Below the pieces are notes generated by a model, which was not told the DNA's origin, made no database searches, and worked only from the letters and a program-made list of their open reading frames with translations. Positions 42,791 through 50,796 of a DNA stretch of 64,000 nt are shown piece after piece. The DNA is from Akkermansia sp. GTDB taxonomy: Bacteria; Verrucomicrobiota; Verrucomicrobiia; Verrucomicrobiales; Akkermansiaceae. Both the position numbers and the translations under genes were made by a program. Location of the stretch: NCBI GenBank assembly GCA_030523775.1, contig JAUNHW010000011.1, forward strand, positions 18,025 through 82,024. The letters are read 5' to 3'. Within the stretch, counting starts at the first letter, position 1. Every line of letters starts with the position of its first letter.

Positions 42791-43004
42791 TCCGTATTTG
42801 CAATTCCCTCATGGATGGCCCCTTGCGGTATCTTGAAAACATAGTTTCATGATAGGGGCCTGTTTGATGAAAACACGCCTTCATTTCCATCCGTGCCGCC
42901 TCTCCTGCCTCCCAAACACCCCGCACCTTTGCATCAAAAATGCCACATATCATGAAAGTATCATTGCAAGATATTTCAACCGGCTTACAACGAAGGAATT
43001 GCAT

Positions 43005-43038
43005 AAAAGGCCCGCGCAGGCTTGGAGCCTGGCGGGCC
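43005..43038 (-). terminator. Intrinsic terminator after the EF-hand gene
   Basis: Minus strand: GGCCCGC and CAGGCT pair with AGCCTG and GCGGGCC around a short loop, followed by CTTTTATG. It is 26 bases after the stop of the EF-hand gene. Confidence 0.8.
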
Positions 43039-43064
43039 GTTGAAATACGGGATGGGGTGAGGGG

Positions 43065-43625
43065 TTACTCCTGGGGAGCGGGCTGGGCGGGAGCCTGGGG
43101 CTGTCCACCCTGGCCGCCTTGACCACCCTGCGGGCCGTGCGGACCGTGGAAACCGCGGTGGCCGCGGGGACCCTGCGGACGGTTCTTCATGAACTCCTCG
43201 CGCATGGCCTTGCGCTCCTCGTCGGAGAGCTTGCCGTCCTTGTCCGTGTCGAACTTTTCCAGCATCTGCTTCTGGCGCTCCGGGTCCATCATGCCGTGGC
43301 GCGGGCCGCGGGGACCCTGGGCTCCGGGCTGGCCGGGCATCTGCGGGCGGTTCTTCATGAATTCCTCGCGCATGGCCTTGCGCTCCTCGTCGGAGAGCTT
43401 GCCGTCCTTGTCCGTGTCGAACTTCTCCAGCATCTGCTTGCGCTGCTCGGGGTTCATCATGACGCGGTGCGGGCGGCCGTGGCCGCGGTGCATGCCCTGG
43501 GATTCGGCCTGGGGCTGGGCTTGCTCACCCTGCGGGGCGGGAGCGGAGGCTTCCGGCTGCGGGGCGGGTTCCTGTGCCAGCAGCGGCAGGGAGGAAACGA
43601 TTGCGATGATAAGTGATGTCTTCAT
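43065..43625 (-). CDS. Secreted EF-hand protein with duplicated calcium-binding units
   Basis: A 186-residue exported protein with a signal peptide (MKTSLIIAIVSSLPLLAQ) and a Pro/Gln-rich linker. Two EF-hand loops, both DTDKDGKLSDEE, sit in nearly identical units (MLEKFDTDKDGKLSDEERKA, then MREEFMKNRP), so it should bind two calcium ions outside the cytoplasm. The tail is Gly/Pro/Gln/His-rich. The two units are also nearly identical at the DNA level with a 168-base offset, indicating recent internal duplication. Partners are unknown. A strong terminator follows. Confidence 0.8.
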   Translation of the reverse strand: MKTSLIIAIVSSLPLLAQEPAPQPEASAPAPQGEQAQPQAESQGMHRGHGRPHRVMMNPEQRKQMLEKFDTDKDGKLSDEERKAMREEFMKNRPQMPGQPGAQGPRGPRHGMMDPERQKQMLEKFDTDKDGKLSDEERKAMREEFMKNRPQGPRGHRGFHGPHGPQGGQGGQGGQPQAPAQPAPQE

Positions 43626-43801
43626 AGTGGAAACAATTCCTTTCCACCTATATAGAATGCATTTGCACCCGTGTTTTCAACAAAATATGTTTTTTTTCTA
43701 AAGTCTTGCAGCGGTCGGGCGTTTGGGATAGAATTCGGGTGCTGACGAACTTTTTTCTGACAAAAGCGCCGCCGCGCGGCTTACAATACATAGAGAGAAC
43801 C

Positions 43802-44605
43802 ATGAATTACTACTACCTCAACGAGCAAAGGGAGGTGCAGGGCCCCTTCACCGCGGAGCAGATGCGCCGCATGATGGCCGATGGCACCATCAACGGCAAC
43901 ACGCTGGCCTCTGAGGCAGGCGGCGCCAACTGGCGGCCGTTGGATTCGCTCCACCTGGAGGGCGATGCCGCGCCGGAGACCCGGGAATACCCTGAAGCCT
44001 CATCGGCGGTGCTGGGGACGTGTCCGTACTGCAGCACCATGCTGGTGGCGGAACAGGTGCCGCCCAACTGCCCGCACTGCGGCAAGCCGCTGCACCCCGG
44101 CACGGAAAGCCTGTGGCAGAACGCCGTGCACGCCTTCCAGAAGTACGCCACCTTCCGCGGGCGCGCCACGCGCCGCGAGTACTGGAGCTTCGTCCTTTTC
44201 AGCTTCCTGGTGCATCTGGCAACAGTTATTGTCCTGAATATGCTGGTTGTGCTGGCCGCCACAGCGGGGAGCGCGGGGGCGCTGGAGGCGCTGCCGGACA
44301 CCGTGGATACACTGTTCACCATTGTGTTTTTCCTACCCACGCTGGCGGTGACGGTGCGGCGCCTGCACGATACGGGCCACACCGGCTGGTGGGCTGTGGC
44401 TCCATACGGCAGCATTCTGCTGCTCATTCCCCTGGCAGCGCTGGCATACACCGCACACGATGCCGGCATGGCTTTGGGAGTCTCCATGATTGTCATCGCA
44501 ATGGCAATCCTGGGTATCGCCATTTACATCTTTATCCAAACGCTCATGCCCTCCCAGCACGGCCCCAACAAGTACGGACCCTCCCTGCTCTTCCCCCGCG
44601 GCTGA
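43802..44605 (+). CDS. GYF_2/zinc-ribbon/DUF805 membrane protein A
   Basis: A 267-residue protein in three parts. Residues 1-55 form a GYF_2-like domain (YYYLNEQREVQGPFTAEQM, RPLDSL). A zinc ribbon follows at about 77-100 (CPYCSTMLVAEQVPPNCPHC). The rest is a DUF805 membrane domain with the motifs FRGRATRREYWSFVLFS and VRRLHDTGHTGWW and about four spans, ending PNKYGPSLLFP. The function of DUF805 is unknown. It heads three tandem paralogues. TACAAT at 43782-43787 is a possible -10 box, giving a leader of about eight bases. The ATG at 43802 is chosen because it starts the GYF domain. Confidence 0.82.
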   Translation: MNYYYLNEQREVQGPFTAEQMRRMMADGTINGNTLASEAGGANWRPLDSLHLEGDAAPETREYPEASSAVLGTCPYCSTMLVAEQVPPNCPHCGKPLHPGTESLWQNAVHAFQKYATFRGRATRREYWSFVLFSFLVHLATVIVLNMLVVLAATAGSAGALEALPDTVDTLFTIVFFLPTLAVTVRRLHDTGHTGWWAVAPYGSILLLIPLAALAYTAHDAGMALGVSMIVIAMAILGIAIYIFIQTLMPSQHGPNKYGPSLLFPRG

Positions 44606-44632
44606 CAGCGCACCGCATGAAGCCCAGTCCTC

Positions 44633-45625
44633 ATGTACTACTACCTCAACAGTGAGAAAACCCCCACCGGACCCCACTCTCTGGCGGAGCTCGGCGAACT
44701 CCTGCAGCAGGGCACCATCACCCCCGCCACGCTGGTGGCCCTTGTGGGCGGCGAGAGCTGGCAGCCCCTGGGCACCGTGCTCATGGAGGCAAGCGAATCC
44801 GGTGCGGACCTGCCGCCCGTGCCCGGCATCAAGGGCGAGGTTGCCTGCCCGTACTGCGGGCAGGAGTTCACCACGGAGCGCAAGGGCCTGCCGGAGCAGT
44901 GCCCGCATTGCGGCGCGGAGCTGCATGCGCAATCCGGCGGCCTGTGGCGCAACTTCGCCCTGGCGGTGAAGCGCTGCCTGGTGTTCCGCGGACGCTCCAC
45001 GCGCAAGGAGTATTGGAGCACCATGCTTATATGCTTTGTGTTGTACATGCTGCTGGCCATGAGCTTGATAATCACCCTGGTTACACTGGCGGTGGGCGAC
45101 CACATAGAGCCTGGTACGGCGATATGGGTGGGTGCGGGTGCCTACGTGTTCATCTGCCTGAGCTCTATCCTGCTGCTTCTGGGAGTGTATGTGCGGCGCT
45201 TGCACGATGTGGGCTGGAGCGGCTGGTGGGTGGCGGTGTCCATGCTGTTCGGCTTGGGATTCGGCTTCGCCGGCGGACAATACTCGAATGTATACGACCT
45301 GGCCAACTCCCCGGTGTGGCGGTACGATGTCAACAGCCCCCGCGTGCACGAAATCGCCGCCCAAATGGCCGCGGAAGGTGATTTGTCACTGTCGGACCTG
45401 ACACCGGTCCAGTCGTACGAGCTGCACAAGGCGGTGCTGGCTCAGCTGCGCCATGAGGCCGTGCAGTCGTACAGCGAGGCGCAGATGCAATCGGTGAAGA
45501 GCCCGTGGATGCTGCTGGGAATCGTCACCTACCCGCTGGGTATTCTCCTGTTCGTGCTGACGCTGCTGGATTCCAAGCGCGGCAGCAACAAGTACGGCCC
45601 CTCCGCCAAATACCCCCTCGGTTGA
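44633..45625 (+). CDS. GYF_2/zinc-ribbon/DUF805 membrane protein B
   Basis: A 330-residue paralogue of the upstream protein with the same order: GYF_2-like (YYYLNSEKTPTGPHSLAEL), zinc ribbon (CPYCGQEFTTERKGLPEQCP), then DUF805 (FRGRSTRKEYWSTMLICF, VRRLHDVGWSGWW). It has an extra loop of about 70 residues between the last two spans (roughly residues 215-285), absent from its neighbours, rich in charged helices. It ends NKYGPSAKYPLG. The 27-base gap suggests one operon. Likely an inner-membrane protein; function unknown. Confidence 0.82.
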   Translation: MYYYLNSEKTPTGPHSLAELGELLQQGTITPATLVALVGGESWQPLGTVLMEASESGADLPPVPGIKGEVACPYCGQEFTTERKGLPEQCPHCGAELHAQSGGLWRNFALAVKRCLVFRGRSTRKEYWSTMLICFVLYMLLAMSLIITLVTLAVGDHIEPGTAIWVGAGAYVFICLSSILLLLGVYVRRLHDVGWSGWWVAVSMLFGLGFGFAGGQYSNVYDLANSPVWRYDVNSPRVHEIAAQMAAEGDLSLSDLTPVQSYELHKAVLAQLRHEAVQSYSEAQMQSVKSPWMLLGIVTYPLGILLFVLTLLDSKRGSNKYGPSAKYPLG

Positions 45626-45629
45626 CCGC

Positions 45630-46208
45630 ATGGCTACGCTCTGGCAACATTTCACCGCCGCATTCAAACGGGAAAACTACGCCCGCATGGCCGGACGCGC
45701 CACGCTGGCGGAGTACTGGAGCTGCATGCTCTTTGCCCTGCTGTTCGGGTGCATTCCGCTCGGCATCATCGTGGTGGGGTGCGTGGCGTGCCTGGTGTCG
45801 CAAGCGGCGGGTGTGGTCATGCTGGCGGTGGGCGCCCTGGCGCTGCTGTTCTACGTGTTCTACACGGCGCTGCCCATGCTGGCGGTCTATGTGCGCCGCC
45901 TGCACGACGTGGGCTGGAGCGGCTGGTGGATTGCCGTGCAATACGGCATTGTGGCCATCATGGCCGTGCTGGAAATCGGCATTTTCCTCCATTTCCAGAT
46001 TGAATTCGCGCTGGACACCACGCAAATCCCCTTCATGACGATAGGGGAACTCTTTGCCCTGGCGCAGGATTTCCAAGCCTTCCAGCCCGCGTGGTTCAAG
46101 CTCTGCTGCACCATAGCAGACCCCGCGCTCTCCCTGCTCGGCATCTTCCTGCTCATCCTCACCCTCCTCCCCGGCGGGCCGGACAACCGTTACGGCCCAA
46201 GGCCGTAA
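45630..46208 (+). CDS. DUF805 membrane protein C, without GYF and zinc ribbon
   Basis: A 192-residue DUF805 protein that starts directly at the membrane domain (LWQHFTAAFKRENYARMAGR, TLAEYWSCMLF, VRRLHDVGWSGWW) and ends NRYGPRP. It lacks the GYF_2 and zinc-ribbon parts of its two upstream paralogues, and starts four bases after the previous stop. The loop between the last spans carries a short insert. The three genes probably arose by duplication and may form a hetero-complex; that is inference. Confidence 0.8.
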   Translation: MATLWQHFTAAFKRENYARMAGRATLAEYWSCMLFALLFGCIPLGIIVVGCVACLVSQAAGVVMLAVGALALLFYVFYTALPMLAVYVRRLHDVGWSGWWIAVQYGIVAIMAVLEIGIFLHFQIEFALDTTQIPFMTIGELFALAQDFQAFQPAWFKLCCTIADPALSLLGIFLLILTLLPGGPDNRYGPRP

Positions 46209-46215
46209 TGGGGGT

Positions 46216-46260
46216 TACGATTGTGCGCCCTGCATCATCTTCTCCACGTACTCGGGCGAG
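46216..46260 (-). pseudogene. Remnant of a ribE 3' end
   Basis: On the minus strand this stretch encodes PEYVEKMMQGAQS and a stop, close to the end of the intact riboflavin synthase 1.4 kb away (KYVEKMMQR and stop). Eighteen bases (CTGCATCATCTTCTCCAC, read on the plus strand) are identical in both places, and the flanking bases match with few changes. It therefore looks like a displaced ribE tail, with the DUF4143 ATPase gene in between. Confidence 0.5.
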
Positions 46261-46276
46261 GGGCGGCGGGATACGC

Positions 46277-47506
46277 CTACAGGGCGGAAATGGGGAAGCC
46301 TAAATTGCCGAAGGCCAAGGGCACGCTTTGGCGGGCGGTGCAGAACACAATCCCCGGCTGCATGTTGAAGATTCCCGTGGGCACGCCGGCAGTGGCCTTC
46401 AAGTCCTGCAAGCGGGGCGTGGAGCTGCGCTTCACCTCCATGGGATACAGGCTGCCGTTGACGGTGAGGATGAAATCCAGCTCCGCACCGCGGCTATCCC
46501 TGTAGTAGTTCATCCGCAGGGGGAATCCGTGGTCGGTATAGTTTCTCCAGAGCTGCCCGAACACCCATGTTTCCAAAATTGCGCCGGCATACGGGCTTTG
46601 CTGCATGGAGGACGCGCTAGGCCAGCCGGCGAGCCAGCTGCAGAAACCCGTGTCCATGAAATAAAGCTTGGGGCTTTTGGCAAGCCGCTTTCCGCTGTTG
46701 ACATGGTAGGGTTCCAGCAGGGTCACCAAGCCGGATGTTTCCAGGATGGACAACCATTGCTTGGCGGTTGCGGGAGAGACGTCCGCATCACGCGCCAGGT
46801 TTGCGTAGACAAGCTGCTGGCCGGTTCTGGCGGCGGCGGCGCGGATGAGTTTCACGAAGGCGCCCTTGTTGCCCACTTGGGAGAGTTCCTGCACATCACG
46901 CTCCACGTAGGTTTGCAGATAGCTGCTGAAGAACAGGTCCCGCGGGGGTGCATTCTCCTTGTGCAGCTCCGGGTATCCTCCCTTCCATATCCGCTCGTAC
47001 AGGCCCTGGATATCGCATGCAGGCCCGCTCCCCGCCAAATCTCTCCAGTTCTCCGGCGTAAACACCGGAACATCTGCCGGGCAGGCACCCGCCTCACGCT
47101 GCGATAAGGTGTACAGCTCCATGACGCAGATGCGCCCGGCCAGGCTGTCGCTCACGTCCCTCATCAGGCGGAACCTCTGGGAGCCGGTCATCCAGTACAT
47201 GCCATTGCGCCGGTTTGCATCCACCCTGACCTTGATGGCGCGGAACAACTGCGGCGCGTATTGAATCTCATCGATAAACAGGGGTTCCCCCATTTCCTCC
47301 AAAAAGCCCTGCGGATCCGTGCGCGCCTGCTCCGCCAGCACATAGTCGTCCAGGGTCACATACTTCATTCCCTCCGGCATCAGGCTTTTCAGCAGGGTCG
47401 TTTTGCCCACCTGGCGCGCCCCCGTGAGCAAAAGGCACGGAAAGGTGCCCGATGCCTCCCTGATGCATTGGGAAATGCTGCGCCGGTAAAACAGGGTATC
47501 TTTCAT
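46277..47506 (-). CDS. AAA ATPase with DUF4143 domain
   Basis: A 409-residue AAA+ protein of the common AAA_14/DUF4143 family. Walker A is LLLTGARQVGKTTLLKSL (about residues 25-42), Walker B is EPLFIDEIQYAPQL, and the sensor region is YWMTGSQRF. The C-terminal DUF4143 part has the nuclease-like pattern GAILETWVFGQL...YYRDSRGAELDFILT. These proteins are widespread in mobile or accessory DNA; their function is unclear. The ATG at 47506 is chosen: an ATG nine bases upstream nearly touches the -10 box. It is flanked by a duplicated fragment of the ribE 3' end and by AT-rich DNA, signs of insertion. Confidence 0.8.
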   Translation of the reverse strand: MKDTLFYRRSISQCIREASGTFPCLLLTGARQVGKTTLLKSLMPEGMKYVTLDDYVLAEQARTDPQGFLEEMGEPLFIDEIQYAPQLFRAIKVRVDANRRNGMYWMTGSQRFRLMRDVSDSLAGRICVMELYTLSQREAGACPADVPVFTPENWRDLAGSGPACDIQGLYERIWKGGYPELHKENAPPRDLFFSSYLQTYVERDVQELSQVGNKGAFVKLIRAAAARTGQQLVYANLARDADVSPATAKQWLSILETSGLVTLLEPYHVNSGKRLAKSPKLYFMDTGFCSWLAGWPSASSMQQSPYAGAILETWVFGQLWRNYTDHGFPLRMNYYRDSRGAELDFILTVNGSLYPMEVKRSSTPRLQDLKATAGVPTGIFNMQPGIVFCTARQSVPLAFGNLGFPISAL

Positions 47507-47516
47507 CTCGTGCATC

Positions 47517-47545
47517 ACAATACGCCATTTTTGAGCACTTGTCAA
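47517..47545 (-). promoter_or_regulatory. Promoter of the DUF4143 ATPase gene
   Basis: Minus strand: perfect TTGACA, 17-base spacer, TATTGT. The ATG at 47515 lies one base after the box, so translation should start at 47506, with a leader of about three bases. Confidence 0.7.
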
Positions 47546-47665
47546 TAAAAAGCGTGAAAATCTGAAGTGTGGCTTCCGATTTTCGCGCATTTTTATGTTA
47601 CTTATTGATATTAGGTATTTAAAAACAGCAAAAAGCGGCGGCAGGTACGGGTTGCCTGCAACGGC

Positions 47666-48253
47666 TTACCTCTGCATCATCTTCTCCACATACTTGGCGA
47701 GCATGTCCACCTCAATGTTGACCACGTGGCCGGGGCGGTAGGTGTGCATGGAGGTGCGCTGCCAGGTGTGGGGGGTAATCCAGAATTCGGGCTCGCAGGT
47801 GTTGTGGATGGCGGCAATGGTGAGGGAAACGCCGTCCATGGCGATGCTTCCCTTGTCGATGATGTACTTGGCAAGGTTCTGCGGGATGCGGATGGTGATG
47901 CGGTGGTCCTGCCCCACGGGTTCAATGGAGAGGACCTCCGCGGTGGCATCGATGTGCCCCATGACCAGATGCCCGCCGAAGCGCCCTGCCCCGCCCATGG
48001 CGCGCTCCAGGTTGCACAGGGAGCCCACCTGCAGCGCACCCAGGGAGGTGACCCGCAGGGTTTGCGTGAGGAGATCGAACTCCACCTGCGGCGGCGTGAG
48101 CTTGTCCACGGTGAGGCAGCAGCCGTTGACGGCCACGGAGTCGCCCAGGGCGAGCTCTGCGGCAAAGGGCACTTCCACGGTGAAGCGGGCGCCGGTCTGC
48201 ACGGGGGTGATGGCCAGCACTTTTCCGGTGCATTCTACGAGTCCTGTGAACAT
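47666..48253 (-). CDS. ribE: Riboflavin synthase alpha chain
   Basis: A 195-residue enzyme that dismutates 6,7-dimethyl-8-ribityllumazine to riboflavin. It starts MFTGLVECTGKV and has the two lumazine-binding halves, each with a V-A-V-N/M-D-G motif: LGDSVAVNGCCLTV (about 37-50) and GSIAMDGVSLTI (about 134-145). GGHLVMGHIDATA is conserved. Normal length. It is last in a minus-strand series (RelE-like, ABC permease, marC, Sel1), separated from Sel1 by a heptamer repeat. ribD lies 6.7 kb away on the other strand. Confidence 0.95.
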   Translation of the reverse strand: MFTGLVECTGKVLAITPVQTGARFTVEVPFAAELALGDSVAVNGCCLTVDKLTPPQVEFDLLTQTLRVTSLGALQVGSLCNLERAMGGAGRFGGHLVMGHIDATAEVLSIEPVGQDHRITIRIPQNLAKYIIDKGSIAMDGVSLTIAAIHNTCEPEFWITPHTWQRTSMHTYRPGHVVNIEVDMLAKYVEKMMQR

Positions 48254-48262
48254 GGGAAACTT

Positions 48263-48311
48263 GGAATTTAGAATTTAAAATTTAGGATTTAGAATTTGGA
48301 ATTTAGGATTT
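48263..48311. repeat. Seven tandem AT-rich heptamers
   Basis: Seven consecutive 7-base units follow the pattern RRRATTT (GGAATTT, AGAATTT, AAAATTT, AGGATTT, AGAATTT, GGAATTT, AGGATTT) in the gap between ribE and the Sel1 gene. The array overlaps the stop codon of the Sel1 gene (TAA, at 48303-48305). Related strings (AGGATTAGGAATTT) occur near 58660. The role is unknown; slippage would change the end of the Sel1 protein. Confidence 0.8.
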
Positions 48312-48710
48312 GCGGGAGAGGGCGAGCAGCAGGTCGTACGCGCGCGTTTCCCCGCGCGCGGCGGCCTTGCGGTACCAGTAGGCGGCCATTTCCGCGCTCT
48401 GCGGGGCCCCCAGCCCGGCGGCAAAGCAGCTGCCCAGCTTGAGCGCCGCCCCGGCATGCCCGGCGCGCGCGGCGGTCTCCAGGCAGCTCACGCCGCCGGC
48501 GGGATCGCGCGTGCATCCCAAGCCTTTCAGGTAGCACTTGCCCAGCCAGTAGTGGGCATCCGCATCACCGGCCTTGGCTGCCGTGTCGAAGTACGCCACG
48601 GCGCGCTCGTAGTCGCGCTGGCCGCCGCGGCCGCGCATGAGGCGCTTGGCGAGGTGCATGCAGGCGTCCGGCTCACCGGCGTCCGCGCGCTGGGTGAGCC
48701 CGTCACTCAT
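48303..48710 (-). CDS. Sel1-repeat protein
   Basis: A 135-residue protein built of Sel1-like helical repeats: ACMHLAKRLMRGRGGQRDYE then RAVAYFDTAAKAGDADAHYW, LGKCYLKGLGCTRDPAGGVS, and LGSCFAAGLGAPQSAEMAAY. There is no signal peptide, so it is a cytoplasmic interaction scaffold. The ATG at 48710 overlaps the marC stop by eight bases (ATGAGTGA), so the two are co-translated. Its stop codon is supplied by an AT-rich heptamer repeat. A partner is not known. Confidence 0.75.
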   Translation of the reverse strand: MSDGLTQRADAGEPDACMHLAKRLMRGRGGQRDYERAVAYFDTAAKAGDADAHYWLGKCYLKGLGCTRDPAGGVSCLETAARAGHAGAALKLGSCFAAGLGAPQSAEMAAYWYRKAAARGETRAYDLLLALSRKS

Positions 48711-49395
48711 GCTGCGGCGTGGCGGCGGGGTCGGGTTGCGCCTGCTCCACCTGCTCCACGGGGGCGGGAGCGGGGTGTCGCACGGCGTCAATGTACTTGG
48801 TGAGGCCGTTGAGGCACATCTGGATGGCGAGCAGCACCAGGATGGTGCCCATGAGGCGGGTGAGGGCCACGGCGCCGCGCTGCCCCATCTTGGCGGCTAT
48901 CTTGCGCGTGAACATCAGCACGGTAAAGGCCACGGCCCATGCGGCCACCACGCTCAGCGAGTTGAACAGCAGCACGCTGGTATCCGTACACTTGGCGGCC
49001 ATGATCATCACCACGGAGATGGAGGCCGGACCCACGATGATGGGCACGGCGATGGGCACCAGCAGCGGCTCAGAGTTCTTGGAGTCGTGCTCCGGGGTGG
49101 GTCCCAGCACATCCACCCGCGGGAACACCATGCCCACCGCTATCAACAGCAGCAGGATGCCGCCGGAGATGCTCAGCGTGCTCTGGTCGATCTCCATGTA
49201 GTTCAGGATGGCCTCGCCCGCAAAGTAGAACATCAGCAGCAGCGCCAGCACAATGCACAGCTCGCGCCGCAGCACGTGCATGCGCCGCTTCCGCGGCACC
49301 GGCAGCAGCAGCGACTGCACAATGGGGATGATGCCCACCGGGTCCAGCACGATGAGCAGCGTGGCCGTGTTCAGGAAAAACGTCTTGAAGTCCAT
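48703..49395 (-). CDS. MarC family membrane protein
   Basis: A 230-residue inner-membrane protein of the MarC/YhgN family: about six spans, with LLIVLDPVGIIPIVQSLL at the N-terminus and PIAVPIIVGPASISVVMIMA in the middle, both characteristic. The C-terminal 25 residues are Pro/Gln-rich and cytoplasmic or periplasmic. The family was once linked to antibiotic resistance, but its function remains unclear. It starts three bases after the ABC permease gene and overlaps the Sel1 gene by eight bases. Confidence 0.85.
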   Translation of the reverse strand: MDFKTFFLNTATLLIVLDPVGIIPIVQSLLLPVPRKRRMHVLRRELCIVLALLLMFYFAGEAILNYMEIDQSTLSISGGILLLLIAVGMVFPRVDVLGPTPEHDSKNSEPLLVPIAVPIIVGPASISVVMIMAAKCTDTSVLLFNSLSVVAAWAVAFTVLMFTRKIAAKMGQRGAVALTRLMGTILVLLAIQMCLNGLTKYIDAVRHPAPAPVEQVEQAQPDPAATPQHE

Positions 49396-49398
49396 AGC

Positions 49399-50313
49399 TT
49401 AGAATTCCTTGTGTTGAAAGAGCCAGGCGGCGGTGAGGAGGTGCAGCAGCATGTACCCGCCGGCAATGAGCGCCAGGCTGCCGAGAAGCCCCCAGCCGAG
49501 CGGCGCCCCCGCCGCGGCGGAATCCGCCACGGCGAAGATGCTGAAGTTGGGGATGAGGACGGCGAAGGCGGTTTCCACCTGCTGCATGAGCGGGGTGACC
49601 CCCTGCCCGCTGAAGATGATGCTGAACAGGTTGCCCTGGAACATGCCGATGATGTACGCGCCGAGGGAGAAGATGATGCTCACGATGCTGCCGCTCGTGA
49701 AACAGGAGATGAGCAGCGTGAGGCTGGTGAGCACGCCGAAGTTCATGAGCATGGCCGCTATGCCGCGCTGCGTGTTCCAATCGTTCCCGGCGGCGCTCAC
49801 CTGGTCCAGGTACGGTGCCATCTCCTCCGCCGTGTACCCGCGCTCCGCCAGCGCCTGCGTGAGATCCTGCGCTATGCCGGCCTCACGCATGCCAACCAGC
49901 AGCACCATCAGCCCGTCCATAAACAGCACCATCAGGATGATGAGCCCCCACACGCCCAGCAGCTTGCCCGCCAGGTAGTCGAACCGCGGTACCGGCTTGC
50001 ACAGGATGGTGTAGAGGATGCGGTCTTCCGCATCCCGCGGTATCAACAGCGCCGTGGCCGCTATGCTGAACACCAGGCCGAACACTTGCATGCAGCCCAG
50101 CGCCACATCCTTCAGCAGCTCCAGCTGCGCCACCCCCTGGAACTCGATGCCGATGCCATCCTGGTACGGGATGAACTGCAGCGCCAGCACCAGCACCGCA
50201 AACGCCGCCGGCACCAGAAACAGCTTCATGCGCACCAGCTGGGTCAATGTCGCCCCGGCCACCGCGCCTATCCTTGCGGGTTTGCTCAGAACGGCTGTGA
50301 CCAAGCCAGACAT
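49399..50313 (-). CDS. ABC-2 type transporter permease
   Basis: A 304-residue membrane protein with six hydrophobic spans and a large periplasmic loop between the second and third main blocks. The segment SIAATALLIPRDAEDRILYT followed by ILCKPVPRFDYLAGKLLGV is typical of ABC-2 permeases (NosY/GldF-like). No ATPase gene is adjacent, so its partner must be elsewhere. It lies 12 bases after a RelE-like gene and three before marC. The substrate is unknown. Confidence 0.72.
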   Translation of the reverse strand: MSGLVTAVLSKPARIGAVAGATLTQLVRMKLFLVPAAFAVLVLALQFIPYQDGIGIEFQGVAQLELLKDVALGCMQVFGLVFSIAATALLIPRDAEDRILYTILCKPVPRFDYLAGKLLGVWGLIILMVLFMDGLMVLLVGMREAGIAQDLTQALAERGYTAEEMAPYLDQVSAAGNDWNTQRGIAAMLMNFGVLTSLTLLISCFTSGSIVSIIFSLGAYIIGMFQGNLFSIIFSGQGVTPLMQQVETAFAVLIPNFSIFAVADSAAAGAPLGWGLLGSLALIAGGYMLLHLLTAAWLFQHKEF

Positions 50314-50325
50314 GATAGAGGAATC

Positions 50326-50697
50326 CTATTTCCGGTTGGCGTGCTCGCCATCATCAATGAGTTTCCAGAATGAGCGGGATGCCCCCAGCTTCTGGTCCTC
50401 GCTCCCCTTCCCCATGCCGCTGCGGAAGAGGAAATCCTTCAACGTGTCCGCATGCAGCACCCGCTGCACCACCACCCTGCCCTCTTCCTCCACCGTGAAG
50501 TAGATGCGGTAGTCCTTGCTCCGGAACCGGTAGATGCGCCGCCCGTCGCGCTCCACCACGCCGAAACGCTTGTCGCTCGGCTGCGCACCCAGGCAGCTGT
50601 CGTCCACCCGGAACGCGGAAATGAGCTCCAACTGCTCCAGGGTGGGAATGGCAGACACCTCCGCCGCGCTGATTTCATTGAAAACTATCTGATGCAC
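50326..50697 (-). CDS. RelE/ParE-superfamily toxin-like protein
   Basis: A 123-residue protein whose core, GVVERDGRRIYRFRSKDYRI followed by YFTVEEEGRVVVQRVLH, fits the RelE/ParE fold (strands followed by the basic RFR.KDYRIYF strand). No antitoxin gene is beside it, so it may be a solitary member or have a non-toxic role. The start is GTG at 50697: it is exactly six bases after a TAGACT -10 box, and no in-frame ATG is available early on. It is the first gene of a series leading to ribE, and is divergent from argS. Confidence 0.6.
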   Translation of the reverse strand: MHQIVFNEISAAEVSAIPTLEQLELISAFRVDDSCLGAQPSDKRFGVVERDGRRIYRFRSKDYRIYFTVEEEGRVVVQRVLHADTLKDFLFRSGMGKGSEDQKLGASRSFWKLIDDGEHANRK

Positions 50698-50703
50698 ACT
50701 TGC

Positions 50704-50732
50704 AGTCTACGCGAACACGCACGCGCTGGCAA
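50704..50732 (-). promoter_or_regulatory. Promoter of the RelE-like gene, leaderless GTG start
   Basis: Minus strand: TTGCCA, 17-base spacer, TAGACT, then GCAAGT and the GTG start at 50697. Confidence 0.65.
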
Positions 50733-50796
50733 GAAAAATTAGGGTTGGCCTACCCCAATCCGCGCGCCGCCGAAGCCGGCACGTCTCACATTATCC

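Noticed and set aside
42765..43004. 79-codon minus-strand frame before the YcxB-like gene
   Set aside because: No ribosome signal, no promoter and no recognisable domain; it also overlaps the mapped promoter of the next gene.
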